Shown: positions 7,056 through 15,379, counted from the first letter of the stretch. The stretch: 64,000 bases of DNA from Halobaculum litoreum (GCF_030127125.1 NZ_CP126156.1:372001-436000), one strand, 5' to 3'. Program-made: numbers and translations. The notes: generated by a model not told the origin, from the sequence alone.

Positions 7056-8567
7056 CTATTTTCGGACCTTCGACAACGAATTCCGCAAGCTCTGGTAGTC
7101 TATCTCGGTCTGTGGTGAACTCTTTCCCTTGATGTATTCATCAAAGATGTACTCGATATCACCAGTGGTGATGTCGAATATCCCAATCCCTGAAGGGCCG
7201 ATTGGAGGCCAGTGTTCAGGGTCATCGCCATGGTTCCGGGTTTGGTGTTCGATGAATTCCGTCTCATGGCCGTGGTAGTCGTCATCTGTGAGGAGCGAAT
7301 TGAAGTGTTTGTGTGTTTGGACCTCGACGCGACGCGCACCATGCTTGTTCTCCCGAACAGCCCTGTAGAACGCCAGTAATGCGTCTATCCGGAGATGGAC
7401 CACAGTGCTCTTGATAATTGACCCATCAGCGTACCGCTCATTGAGCTTCCTTGCAAACCCGACCAGATTGCTTGTGTTCAATTGGGGGGTGACGAAGATG
7501 AAGCCCGAAAAGTGAGTGAGGTCTGCATCGCGTTCATCCATGCCTGATTTATCATGGATTATCTTGGGATACTTCGTCATATTTCGCTGATTATTTGCTG
7601 TAAGCTCGTGCGGCTCGTTCTCGGGGCTCGAATACTTCGCATCCCACATATATACATCAGCTCCCCCATTTGGGCGTTGCATACACAGCACCCCGTCTGG
7701 GACTTCTTCCCCAGCCATTGTAGTCCCAAACATTCTGGAAGTCATGAAACAGTAGTTCAATAGCGTGTTGACGATGTACTCAAAATCGTCTTCATCGATG
7801 GCAGTGACGCCATCGCGCTTGTGGCGATGATTTGTGTACAGGTTCTCAGCGATTTCTGCACGCTGTTCGATGTCGGTCAGGGAATCCACTGCGCGAGCTG
7901 CGTCCAAGAGGTCCCAGATCTGACTCTCAAACGCTGAATCATCAGCGTTGAACAAGTCGGCGAAATGTGCGTATGGAAGGTTGAGATCGTCGAACTGGTC
8001 GCGGTTGTTGACGCCCTCGCCGACAAGGATGAAACACGCCTGCCGACCGTACAACTTGATCGTTTCTGCGACCGACCGTGGCAGTCGCTCTGTACAAAGA
8101 TGAATGTCAACCACGTCGGTTACGTGTTCATTATCTCTCAGCAGATCCAAATCAGCAACAAGAATCGATCTGTCGAATGTATGGCCCAGGAACGTCAGTT
8201 TGTCTTTCATCTGGACTGATGAATTATCAGTGGCCGTCTTGACTCGGCTCTGAACCCAATTTCGAAGCGCTTCGAAATCGGTGTTGAACTCAAAGGTCTG
8301 CTGACGATGTTTCTGGGTCAGGTCGATTTCTCGCCCACACTCACAGATTACGCTTTCTGCATCAGGACTCTCAGAGATATCCACACGCTCACCGCAACCG
8401 ATGGCTGCAGCTGTCTCGTAATCGTCGTCCTTGCGTGACGTGCAATCTATGAATACCTTCTCTTCTCGTTCTCCGAGGTCAGCATCTTCGAGCGCGTCAA
8501 ACTGCTCCTCAATATTCGCCCAATCGTTTCTAAATGAGTGGGCCAAGATCTTATCGACCGACGGCAT
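7056..8567 (-). CDS. Putative PD-(D/E)xK nuclease, second gene of a two-gene operon
   Basis: A 503-aa protein that matches no restriction family I can name, but residues 261-311 show the core of a PD-(D/E)xK nuclease: E263 in a helix, P290-D291 (EVPDGVL), then D309-A-K311 in a hydrophobic strand (YMWDAKYS). A helix with Q327 and R328 follows, a usual place for the Q/R that follows the catalytic lysine. The N-terminal part has C42, C58, C75 and C77 (CGE, CECG), a possible zinc site. The middle (about 120-240) is alpha/beta without a motif I know. The start ATG shares one base with the stop of the upstream gene, so the two are translationally coupled. A role as the cutting subunit of a defence system is inferred from fold and location. 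Confidence 0.75.
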   Translation of the reverse strand: MPSVDKILAHSFRNDWANIEEQFDALEDADLGEREEKVFIDCTSRKDDDYETAAAIGCGERVDISESPDAESVICECGREIDLTQKHRQQTFEFNTDFEALRNWVQSRVKTATDNSSVQMKDKLTFLGHTFDRSILVADLDLLRDNEHVTDVVDIHLCTERLPRSVAETIKLYGRQACFILVGEGVNNRDQFDDLNLPYAHFADLFNADDSAFESQIWDLLDAARAVDSLTDIEQRAEIAENLYTNHRHKRDGVTAIDEDDFEYIVNTLLNYCFMTSRMFGTTMAGEEVPDGVLCMQRPNGGADVYMWDAKYSSPENEPHELTANNQRNMTKYPKIIHDKSGMDERDADLTHFSGFIFVTPQLNTSNLVGFARKLNERYADGSIIKSTVVHLRIDALLAFYRAVRENKHGARRVEVQTHKHFNSLLTDDDYHGHETEFIEHQTRNHGDDPEHWPPIGPSGIGIFDITTGDIEYIFDEYIKGKSSPQTEIDYQSLRNSLSKVRK

Positions 8568-9796
8568 CAGTTTGAGGAGACGTAGAACGGTTGAATGTCG
8601 AGGATCTTTTCCATGTCTTGTTCGAACTCTTCGCGCTCATCATCAGTCAGGCCGGCGGCCTGGTATCGCACGTACCACTCGTAGCTGTCTGCTTGACGCG
8701 GGAACAATGTGTACGTCTTCCCGTCTTTGGAAATCACGATCTGAGCGACATCACGCATGTCATCAACGAAGCCAGAGTTGACGTTGCGAATGTCTCGAAT
8801 TGCTGGCAGGATCTTCTGCCCTTCCGTTCGCATCGTCAGTCTGGGACCGTTACTAAGCCCGGAGTCTGAGGCCTTTACGCCCATCACGGTGTGCTTGGAT
8901 AGCTTGTCGATGGCCTGAATCGCGTCAAATGGGCTGAGGTTGTTGAAGTGGGTATTCGGTTTGCGCTCTTCAGCGCTATCGAATTGGACTGACTGTGACT
9001 TGAACGTCGAGCCCAACTGCTCACGAATCGAGCTTGCAGTCGTATTTTTCTCGGTGTACACGTCCACGAACTTGTCGTAAAACCGTGTCACGACGTACTC
9101 CGCCTGTTCGACCTCTTCGTTGGTACGCGCCTGTGGGTCGACAGCGTCGCGGTAATGACGCTTGATTGTAATGTACTCGTCGCCCTCATACTCGAAGTCA
9201 CACCACTTCCGAGCCTCACGGTTGGTCGATTTGGCGACATCTTCGAACTTGCCGATGTCGATATTTCCTGTCGGATTAGCGATCTTCGACGCGTTTTTTC
9301 CAATTGCCTTCGGCTTCGGGCGATCGATGTGGGATAGCGAGAAGATGCTTTTCAGGGCATCCTGGTCGTACAAGTACAGAAAAAGCGTCTTGCCGACTCT
9401 CCGGCCCTGCTTGTTCAGATCATCGTACAGATCCTGATACCCCGGCTCGACTGTGAGTTGATCGTAGTAATATGAGATGTACTTCTCTTTAATGCCACGT
9501 GTAAATTCAAATGCAGCGTACAGGCACTTCAGCCCTTCAGGATCAAGACTATCGATATGATCGAAGGTGTCAGATTTGCTTTGCTTGGCCTTGGTGCGTG
9601 ACGACTTCCCCTTGACCTGTTCCCAGACGATTTTCACCGCGTCCATATTAATCGCCGGTCGGGAAACGCTATTGCGTGCGGCCCCTCGCTTCTCGTCGTC
9701 TGTCCATTTGTTATTGATGAGGTTCCCTGCAACTTCGAGGTCGATCCACGTGTCCGCATCGTATTTCAGCGGAGTGATAGAGGATGACGTAGACAT
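8567..9796 (-). CDS. Unknown protein, first gene of the nuclease operon
   Basis: A 409-aa, charged, soluble protein with no transmembrane helix, Walker motif or nuclease motif visible. Many helices and basic clusters (KGKSSRTKAKQ near 61-71, a KPKAIGKNASK segment near 160) would suit DNA or RNA binding. I do not recognise a family. It begins with the ATG at 9796, exactly placed for leaderless transcription from the TATA box at 9817-9826. It ends with a one-base overlap onto the nuclease gene, which argues that the two products work together, this one perhaps as recogniser or regulator. Its AT-richness matches the island. Confidence 0.7.
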   Translation of the reverse strand: MSTSSSITPLKYDADTWIDLEVAGNLINNKWTDDEKRGAARNSVSRPAINMDAVKIVWEQVKGKSSRTKAKQSKSDTFDHIDSLDPEGLKCLYAAFEFTRGIKEKYISYYYDQLTVEPGYQDLYDDLNKQGRRVGKTLFLYLYDQDALKSIFSLSHIDRPKPKAIGKNASKIANPTGNIDIGKFEDVAKSTNREARKWCDFEYEGDEYITIKRHYRDAVDPQARTNEEVEQAEYVVTRFYDKFVDVYTEKNTTASSIREQLGSTFKSQSVQFDSAEERKPNTHFNNLSPFDAIQAIDKLSKHTVMGVKASDSGLSNGPRLTMRTEGQKILPAIRDIRNVNSGFVDDMRDVAQIVISKDGKTYTLFPRQADSYEWYVRYQAAGLTDDEREEFEQDMEKILDIQPFYVSSN

Positions 9797-9816
9797 GCTA
9801 TCAACGAAATATTCAG

Positions 9817-9826
9817 ATTATATAAG
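9817..9826 (-). promoter_or_regulatory. TATA box of the two-gene nuclease operon
   Basis: On the minus strand the element reads CTTATATAAT. Its centre lies about 26 nt before the A of the ATG at 9796, the classical haloarchaeal distance from TATA box to transcription start, so the operon message should be leaderless. The decayed integrase copy begins only about 15 bp further upstream. Confidence 0.75.
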
Positions 9827-9841
9827 GGTTATGTGCTGGTT

Positions 9842-10285
9842 TTCAGATGATTCAAAATTGCTGCTGTGCTGTTCCTGTCTCCCATCGCCGTTCGGACGTT
9901 GTTGCCGTCCCTAAGAACGGGTCAAAGTACCTTGGTGTCGAGGCCTTACTCGACACCCTCTATCGATTCCAGCCACCGAAGATTCTGGGTCAATTGGCTC
10001 TAACGACATATTGGGTTGGTTGCGATCCCTCGAAAATGGCATCATCTCGCCCTCCCAGATCGACCACCTCACAGCCTCTAAGGGAAATCGTTCGTATTAC
10101 GAACAGAAGCCTGCAGCGCCCATCGCTTCTCGAACGGGCAACCTCCGGTAGGCGTGGGAAGGCTGGTCGTGTATCTCCCCATACTGCCGAGTGTGAGGTC
10201 GGTCGATGTGCGAACGGTTCCGATCGAGCGCGCTCCCTGCTGAGGTCTCCGCGTATCCAGAACGAGGGCCGAATCGCGATGGCCA
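9842..10285 (-). pseudogene. Decayed duplicate (copy B) of integrase 2 and its upstream region
   Basis: The segment aligns by eye with 5943-6620 in the same orientation. It opens with the same 21 bp (TTCAGATGATTCAAAATTGC plus T). It then skips about 230 bp that are present in the intact copy between CCAGCCACCGA and GATTCTGG. It continues through the start-codon region (TAACGACAT against TAGCGACAT) and the upstream leader. The catalytic half is absent, the frame is broken and the TATA box is lost, so it cannot make an integrase. It marks the right boundary of the island. Confidence 0.75.
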
Positions 10286-10387
10286 ATGACGTGTGAATGT
10301 GACAGCGGACCTCTCCGACGGCTTGTCGTCGCTCGACCACGGTGGCCTACGAGTGGGGTCGAGAGCCGGGACGTCTCGACGTCGCGA

Positions 10388-11014
10388 CTACCGGTCGAGG
10401 AGGAACTGCTCGAGGACGCGGGCGGTGCCGCGCCGGATCGTCTCGCTGGCGGTCGAGGTGTCGACGCCCAACGCGTCGGCGACCTCCGCGAGGGTGCAGT
10501 CGCGCGGCACCTCGAAGTACCCGAGGCGCTCGGCGGCGGTGAGACACTCCAGTTGACGGTCGGTGAGCAGGTCGCCGTCCGCCTCCCGGTGGACGACCGA
10601 CAGCAGGTCGTACCGGACCCCGCTGGCGTCCAGCGTGTCGCCGAACGCGTCGAAGTCCGACCGCGTCGCCGTGATGCCGAACGTCATCGCGCCGTCCTCC
10701 ACGAGCAGCGGGAACTCGGGCAGGAGCGAACTCCCGCCGAGGAACTCGAACAACGCCTGGTCGCGCGTCTCGTACTTCGAGAGCGCGCGCTCGCCGTCGC
10801 AGTGGAGGAGTTCGTGTGCGACGACGTCGCGGTGGTCGGCGATCGCGGCGGCGACACGCCGGGGGTCGTCGGCCCGGATCTCGCCGAGTTCGAGCGTCCG
10901 GTCGCCGGTCGGTGCGGCCGCCAACAGACGGAGGCTCGCGTTCGGGAACGCCCGGGACACGTCGCCGATCCAGAGGTCGCTCGGCAGCCGCAGGCGGAAG
11001 CGAGCCCGGATCAC
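10388..11014 (-). CDS. HTH-10 (bacterio-opsin-activator-like) transcriptional regulator
   Basis: Haloarchaeal regulator with the C-terminal HTH-10 domain: LTDRQLECLTAAERLGYFEVPRD-type helices and then LAEVADALGVDTSTASETIRRG (about the last 55 residues), which read as a helix-turn-helix. The N-terminal roughly 140 residues are the variable domain seen before HTH-10 in this family and show no ligand motif. The GTG at 11014 gives the usual family N-terminus (VIRARFRLRLPSD); the frame extends further to a GTG at 11044. It is the first gene after the island. Its target is unknown. Confidence 0.85.
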   Translation of the reverse strand: MIRARFRLRLPSDLWIGDVSRAFPNASLRLLAAAPTGDRTLELGEIRADDPRRVAAAIADHRDVVAHELLHCDGERALSKYETRDQALFEFLGGSSLLPEFPLLVEDGAMTFGITATRSDFDAFGDTLDASGVRYDLLSVVHREADGDLLTDRQLECLTAAERLGYFEVPRDCTLAEVADALGVDTSTASETIRRGTARVLEQFLLDR

Positions 11015-11104
11015 GAGGCTCCCCCGCCGCGACGGTGGTGGCACGTCACGCCGTTCATCTGCGGGTGGTGGGGGACGTGGCTCCTTAACCCCGGGGGCGG
11101 TCGC

Positions 11105-11614
11105 TCACGCCGACGCGCGCACCCACAGACGGAGCGAGTACAGCGCACCCGCTCCGACGACGCCGACGAGCGCGAGCAGGATCGCGAACGCGAGATAGCC
11201 GAACGCCGGGTCGGCGTACGGGAGTATCACGTCGGCCGGCGGCTCGACCGCCCACGGCGATAGGTGGAAGAACGCGAGCATCCCCGTCCCGAGCGTCATC
11301 ACGACGGTCCAGTACCCGGACCCGGCCCGCCCGGTCAGCGAGAGGGCGAACCCCCCGACGACGAGCGGGTAGATGAGGAGGCTGTAGGTGAACGGATTCA
11401 CCTCGGGGGTGATCGGCCAGCCGACGTGGTTGCCCCGGATCACGTGGTCGAGGTGGTGCGCCAGCCCGAGCAGCGTCGCGACCCCGAACAGGAGGTAGGC
11501 TCGCGGACGCAGCGATCCCGGCCACGAGTCGTCTGCCGACGGCGTCCCCGTGTCGTCCTGCTCACCCGCGGTGCCCGTTCTCCGGCGGTCGTTCGGCCGC
11601 GTGGGCTCGTCCAT
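11105..11614 (-). CDS. Multi-pass membrane protein, haloarchaeal hypothetical
   Basis: 169 aa with a charged N-terminal tail of about 35 residues followed by four predicted transmembrane helices (YLLFGVATLLGLAHHLDHV, a YSLLIYPLVVGGFAL segment, a VVMTLGTGMLAFFHL segment, and the last one FAILLALVGVVGAGALYSL). The first helix contains HHLDHV, so histidines could sit in the membrane. Function unknown. Upstream, a palindrome CCCAAC-AC-GTTGGG (11650-11663) abuts a TATA-like AAATACT, which suggests repression or activation by a palindrome-binding factor. Confidence 0.75.
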   Translation of the reverse strand: MDEPTRPNDRRRTGTAGEQDDTGTPSADDSWPGSLRPRAYLLFGVATLLGLAHHLDHVIRGNHVGWPITPEVNPFTYSLLIYPLVVGGFALSLTGRAGSGYWTVVMTLGTGMLAFFHLSPWAVEPPADVILPYADPAFGYLAFAILLALVGVVGAGALYSLRLWVRASA

Positions 11615-11649
11615 ACTCGTGGCGGGGCCCCGGTCGCGGAGAGTATTTG

Positions 11650-11663
11650 CCCAACACGTTGGG
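11650..11663. promoter_or_regulatory. Palindromic operator candidate CCCAAC-AC-GTTGGG
   Basis: Six-base inverted arms with a two-base spacer, 36 bp before the ATG at 11614 and touching a TATA-like element read on the minus strand. A perfect 14-bp relative occurs at 17084-17097 and a weaker one at 18704-18719. Confidence 0.5.
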
Positions 11664-11796
11664 TTCGCACGGTCGGGGTCCGGCTGTGGCACGCACGGGA
11701 ACGGCGGGGGCCCTCGGGACCGACGACTCGCTCCCGAGCACGAACCGTCGGTCACGACGTCGGTCACCGGCCACCGCGGGACCCCTCGTCGCCGAA

Positions 11797-13215
11797 TCAG
11801 CGGGTGGCTCGTGGCGCTTCGCCGCCGTCGCCCTCCGTCCCCCCGTCGACGCGCTCCACCAACACCCGGTCGACGAGCAGGTCGACGCCCTCGGGCGACG
11901 GGAAGAACTCGGCGACGGTCTCCGAGCCGTCGTCCTCGAGCGTGCCGAACGTGTACTCGTCGCCGTCGAGTGTCCGCGGCCGGAACCGAAGCTCCTGCCC
12001 GCCGAGCGGCGTCTCGTGAACGAGCACGAGCGTCGGGCCGTCGCGCTCGACGGTCACGGTGTGGAAGCCGCCGTCCGAGGCGTACCGACCGGTCAGCGAG
12101 TCCAGCGTCTCGTCGAGGGCGGTCCGCGGCGACACGGCCGCCAGCACTGTGTCGGTGAGGTCGGCGAGGAGTTCGACCGCGAGGGTCTCGGGCGACCGGC
12201 GCGGCGGCGCGGCACAGCCGATCGCGATGCCGAGCCCCCGCTCCCGCAGGAACCCGGCGTACCCGGCCGACACGCCCGTGTTTCCGCTGTGCCCGACCAG
12301 CCGGTCGCCGTCGAACGGCCGGACGTACCAGCCGTAGCCGTACCCGACCGGTTCGCCGCCGACCGGGGTCCGCACCACGACCTGCGCGTCGTACGCCTCG
12401 TCCGCCAGCGCGGCCCCGAACGCGGACCCGCCGTCGATGTGGCGGCGGAGGAACGCCGCCACGTCGGTCACGGGGGCGAGCAGCCCGCCGATCGGTTCGA
12501 AGGCGAAGTGGTCGGGGTACGTCGCGGGCCGGAGGTCCGCGCCCGCCCGCAGGTGCGGCGTGGCGACATCGTCGTCGCCCGCGGCGGCGCCGACGTCGAA
12601 CGTCGTTCGCGTCATTCCGGCGGGCGTGAGGACGGTCCGATCGACGAACTCCCGGAAGGGCTCCCCGGAGACGGCCTCGACGAGTCGGGCCAGGACGACG
12701 TAGCCGGAGTTGGAGTAGAGGAACCGCTGGCGGTCGGTGAGACGCCGGTCGCTCCGACCGGCGAGGAACGCCTCGAAGTCGGACCAGTCGTCGAGCGACA
12801 CACCCAGGTCGGTGTCGAGCACCGTCGCCGCGAGGACGTGGGCGTCGAGGTCGTCCGAGGGCATCCCCGAGGTGTGGGTCAACAGGTCGCGGACGGTCAC
12901 CGGCTCGCCGGGGACGGCGTCGAAGTAGGGGACGTAGGTCGCGACCGGATCGGTGACCTCGAGGGCGCCTCGGTCGACGAGCGCCCGCACAGCCGTGGCC
13001 GTCACCGTCTTCGTCACTGACCCCACCCCGTACCGGGTCGTCGGCGTGGCCGGCAGTTCCGGGTCGAGCGACCGGTGGCCGTAGCCGGCGGCGTGGACGA
13101 GGTCGGTGTCGTCGGTGATCGCGACGCTCGCCCCCGGACAGTCGGCGTCGGCGAGCCACGCCGTGACGAGGTCGTCGATCCGGTGCCGGGTCGGGAAGTC
13201 CGTCTCCTGAACCAT
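11797..13215 (-). CDS. Serine hydrolase, class C beta-lactamase / penicillin-binding-protein fold
   Basis: 472 aa in the beta-lactamase family (PF00144), esterase/peptidase-like in archaea rather than antibiotic-degrading. The nucleophile motif S-x-x-K appears as SVTK (about residue 65), the Y-x-N motif as YSNSG, and a third-box-like GHSGN further on. A C-terminal roughly 120-residue beta domain (from about SLTGRYASDGG) is the extension often found in such proteins. I placed the start at the ATG at 13215 (MVQETD), which matches family N-termini, rather than the TTG at 13260. No signal peptide is evident. It is divergent from the regulator at 13322. Confidence 0.85.
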   Translation of the reverse strand: MVQETDFPTRHRIDDLVTAWLADADCPGASVAITDDTDLVHAAGYGHRSLDPELPATPTTRYGVGSVTKTVTATAVRALVDRGALEVTDPVATYVPYFDAVPGEPVTVRDLLTHTSGMPSDDLDAHVLAATVLDTDLGVSLDDWSDFEAFLAGRSDRRLTDRQRFLYSNSGYVVLARLVEAVSGEPFREFVDRTVLTPAGMTRTTFDVGAAAGDDDVATPHLRAGADLRPATYPDHFAFEPIGGLLAPVTDVAAFLRRHIDGGSAFGAALADEAYDAQVVVRTPVGGEPVGYGYGWYVRPFDGDRLVGHSGNTGVSAGYAGFLRERGLGIAIGCAAPPRRSPETLAVELLADLTDTVLAAVSPRTALDETLDSLTGRYASDGGFHTVTVERDGPTLVLVHETPLGGQELRFRPRTLDGDEYTFGTLEDDGSETVAEFFPSPEGVDLLVDRVLVERVDGGTEGDGGEAPRATR

Positions 13216-13293
13216 ACACTCCCGAAACCGACTGCGGAGATAGGCTCTCGGAGCACTCAATTACTATAAGAAATCCATCACAACAGGCTAAGT

Positions 13294-13315
13294 CCCCCCG
13301 CTCACGACGTGGGGG
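13294..13315. repeat. Short GC hairpin after an AT-rich patch, possible IS200/IS605-type end remnant
   Basis: CCCCC(GC)-loop-(GT)GGGGG forms a stem of about 7 bp. It lies just before the ATG at 13322 and follows about 35 bp of unusually AT-rich sequence (13258-13292), including CTATAAG. The pair could be a divergent promoter plus operator, or the palindromic end left by an IS200/IS605-type element. No transposase is present. Confidence 0.3.
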
Positions 13316-13321
13316 CATCCG

Positions 13322-14194
13322 ATGGTGACCGGCGACGAGGCGACCGGGGAGGAGGAGGCGCTGACGGCGGTAGTCGGGTTGGTCGGCCACGAGACGCGGG
13401 CGGGTGTCCTCCTGGCGCTCGCCGAACGACAGCGGGAGCGCCCGCGCGAGCCGTGGGTGGGGTTCGCCGACCTCCGGCGGGCGGTCGGCCACGACGACCC
13501 CGGGAACTTCAACTACCACCTCCAGCGGCTGGTCGGGACGCTCGTCACGCGGACGGACGACGGCTACCGGCTCTCGAACGTCGGCCAGCGGTTCGTCGGG
13601 GTGCTCCGGTCGGGGCGGTACGGCGCCTCGACCGCCCCGGAGGTGGGCCGACACGACGTGGACTGTCCCGTCTGCGGCGCGGTCGCGACCGTGGACGTCC
13701 GCGACGGGTCGGTGCGCTTCGACTGCCCGGCCGGCCACTCGTTCGTCACCAACGTCGGCCCGGAACTCCTGGCGACGCGGGGCCTCGACGAGACGATGCG
13801 CGTCGCGATGCACCGCATGCGCTACGAGACGGAGTCCATCCGCCTGGGCGTCTGCCCGCTCTGTGACGGGGCGGCGTCCGGGGAACTCACACACGACCCG
13901 ACGCGAACGCCGTCCGTCGTCCGTTCGGCGACGTGTGACCGCTGCGGCCTCCACCTCCGGACGACCGCCGGAGGGGTGGTCCTCCACCACCCGGCCGTCG
14001 TGTCGCTGTGCCACGCCCACGGGATCGACGTCCGCGACGACGCCTGGTCGGTGCTGACGACCCACGTCGGGGAGCCGACGGTCCTGCAGGAGGCGCCGCT
14101 CCGCGTCGCCGTCCCGGTCACGGTGGCGGCCGAGACGGTCACGCTCTCGCTCGACGAGCGCGGCCGGGTCACGGCGGTGGAGGGGCCGACGTGA
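13322..14194 (+). CDS. Winged-helix (ArsR-type) regulator with zinc-ribbon-like C-terminal half
   Basis: 290 aa. Residues about 13-90 read as a winged helix (VVGLVGHETRAGVLLAL, then FADLRRAVGHDDPGNFNYHL, then a wing ending YRLSNVGQ). The rest has paired cysteines (CPVCG with CPAGH, CPLCDG with CDRCG) suited to two small zinc ribbons, a build known from haloarchaeal DUF7351-type regulators. ATG at 13322. Target unknown; nearby candidates are the divergent hydrolase at 11797-13215 and itself. Confidence 0.8.
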   Translation: MVTGDEATGEEEALTAVVGLVGHETRAGVLLALAERQRERPREPWVGFADLRRAVGHDDPGNFNYHLQRLVGTLVTRTDDGYRLSNVGQRFVGVLRSGRYGASTAPEVGRHDVDCPVCGAVATVDVRDGSVRFDCPAGHSFVTNVGPELLATRGLDETMRVAMHRMRYETESIRLGVCPLCDGAASGELTHDPTRTPSVVRSATCDRCGLHLRTTAGGVVLHHPAVVSLCHAHGIDVRDDAWSVLTTHVGEPTVLQEAPLRVAVPVTVAAETVTLSLDERGRVTAVEGPT

Positions 14195-15035
14195 CGTGCC
14201 GCGCGGCGGCGTCACACGCGCCGACGTGGCGGGGAGTCGACGCTCGACACGCGCCCCGGATCAACCGAGGTACACCGCCGCGAGATACGCGGCGACGACC
14301 ACGTCGTACACCACACAGAAGGGGACGTACCACCCGACGATGGTCGCGCCGAACCCCGACTCCGGGTGGTGGAGGGTGTCCCAGACCGCGTGGCCGGCGT
14401 AGCCGAGTATCCAGAGCGGGGCCCACACCCAGAGCCCGAGGACCGCCAGCCCGCAGAACAGCGCGATGCCCGCGAACTCCGTCGCCATCGCTCGGACACC
14501 GCCGTCGAGCGACGCGAACCCGGCGTACGGGGCGGCGATGAACACGAGTATCATCGCGTGCAGGTCGGCCGCCAGCGTCGGGGGGGAGGAGTTCGCTGAG
14601 GGCGACGGTGAGCGCCGCGAGGCCGACACCGACGGCCAGCGGCCGGGACTGGAACCGGAAGCGTCCGGAGCGGACCGACGGCGGGCCGGTCATCCGCCCC
14701 CCCTCGGCCGGTTCGAACCGACCGTACAGCGAGTACGCGATGGCGACGAGGCCGAGCAGCTCGGCGCCGTTCGTCGTCACCACGACGAGGTAGTTCGGCA
14801 GCGCGGTGAACGTCGAGAGGAACAGCGACAGCACCGCCGGCACCGCCGTCAGGAGGACGATGCCGGCCGCGAGGTAGAGCATCGGTCGCGAGGCGTTGCG
14901 GCGGTAGCCTTGGTAGGCCTTCCGCGCGATGACGAGGCCGAGAATCGCCGAGAGCAGGAACGTCGCCAGCACGGCCAGCACCTGCGCGGTCTCGCCGGTC
15001 CGGGTCACCTGCATGGGGAGCGCCGGGTCGATCAT
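14169..15035 (-). CDS. DUF7521-type membrane protein (open frame runs on into the DUF6010-like gene)
   Basis: The first about 114 residues are a typical DUF7521 protein: three to four hydrophobic helices with the motif AYQGYRRNASRPMLYLAAG, ending YSLYGRFEP. As sequenced there is no stop there. The frame passes through the start of the DUF6010-like protein and then, after the homopolymer at 14580, into a shadow frame to 14169, so the last 130 or so residues are not believable. Either the two are truly fused or a stop was lost. The ATG at 15035 overlaps the stop of the regulator upstream by four bases, as is usual for wHTH-DUF7521 pairs. Confidence 0.6.
   Translation of the reverse strand: MIDPALPMQVTRTGETAQVLAVLATFLLSAILGLVIARKAYQGYRRNASRPMLYLAAGIVLLTAVPAVLSLFLSTFTALPNYLVVVTTNGAELLGLVAIAYSLYGRFEPAEGGRMTGPPSVRSGRFRFQSRPLAVGVGLAALTVALSELLPPDAGGRPARDDTRVHRRPVRRVRVARRRCPSDGDGVRGHRAVLRAGGPRALGVGPALDTRLRRPRGLGHPPPPGVGVRRDHRRVVRPLLCGVRRGRRRVSRGGVPRLIRGACRASTPRHVGACDAAARHVTSAPPPP
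14261..14693 (-). pseudogene. DUF6010-like membrane protein, frameshifted at a seven-base C run
   Basis: Two pieces in different frames give one coherent protein: MTGPPSVRSGRF...VALSELLPP, then TLAADLHAMILVFIAAPYAG and on to VVAAYLAAVYLG. It has several helices and a GYAGHAVWDTLHH segment typical of DUF6010-like proteins. The break is at the run 14580-14586 (C on the coding strand); one C fewer would restore the frame. The start ATG at 14693 lies in the frame of the DUF7521 gene before it, with no stop between them. An assembly indel is the likeliest cause. Confidence 0.6.
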
Positions 15036-15379
15036 CGCAGCCCCTCGTAGAGTCTGGTGAAGCGGTCGGCGGTCGACTCCTCGGCGCCGTCGACGCGGAC
15101 GGCGTACTCGCCGTCCGCGAACGTGACGGTGACGCGGTCGACGGCGGTCCGGTAGACGCCGTAGTGGTGCCCGCTGGCCTCGTACCGGAGCTCCTCCACG
15201 AGGAGGCCGGCGGACTGGAGGTCCTCGACCCGGCGGTAGACGGTCGGTGGGGAGGCGTCGATGGCGTCTGCGAGTTGCTTGGCTGACATTTGGTCTCGGC
15301 TGGCCGCCGTGAGGATGGCGCGGGCGTACTCGTCGTCGAGGAGGCGGAGCACCTCCGCCCGGTCCACGTCCTCACTCAC
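15032..15379 (-). CDS. Winged-helix regulator paired with DUF7521
   Basis: 115-aa ArsR-like DNA-binding protein: LRLLDDEYARAILTAAS, then MSAKQLADAIDASPPTVYRRVEDLQSAG as the recognition helices, then a wing with YEASGHHYGVYR. GTG at 15379 (VSEDVDRAEV). The stop overlaps the start of the DUF7521 gene by 4 nt (ATGA), so the two are coupled. In haloarchaea such pairs usually encode a regulator with a small membrane partner. It is divergent from the sensor gene at 15483, which it may control. Confidence 0.85.
   Translation of the reverse strand: MSEDVDRAEVLRLLDDEYARAILTAASRDQMSAKQLADAIDASPPTVYRRVEDLQSAGLLVEELRYEASGHHYGVYRTAVDRVTVTFADGEYAVRVDGAEESTADRFTRLYEGLR

Larger units (their letters stand above)
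1..10285. mobile_element. Integrated accessory island (left end outside the window)
   Basis: The stretch is AT-richer than everything after about 10290 and carries a large serine recombinase, two tyrosine integrases, a decayed third integrase copy, unknown genes and a nuclease operon, all on the minus strand. The right edge is placed where similarity between the two integrase copies stops and GC-rich core-type sequence begins. The left edge is not in the window. A GC-rich transporter remnant inside it (about 6746-7018) suggests nested or repeated insertions rather than one clean element. I see no tRNA gene or clean att repeat at the right edge. Confidence 0.7.

Noticed and set aside
1..10285. 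Possible CRISPR array or toxin-antitoxin pair in the island
   Set aside because: I looked for regularly spaced repeats and for small coupled gene pairs and found none apart from the nuclease operon, whose proteins are too large for a classical toxin-antitoxin pair.
11105..14215. Very long minus-strand open frame of about 1036 codons
   Set aside because: Only the last 169 codons are a real protein; the rest is Arg/Pro/Gly-rich shadow of genes in other frames, common in high-GC DNA.
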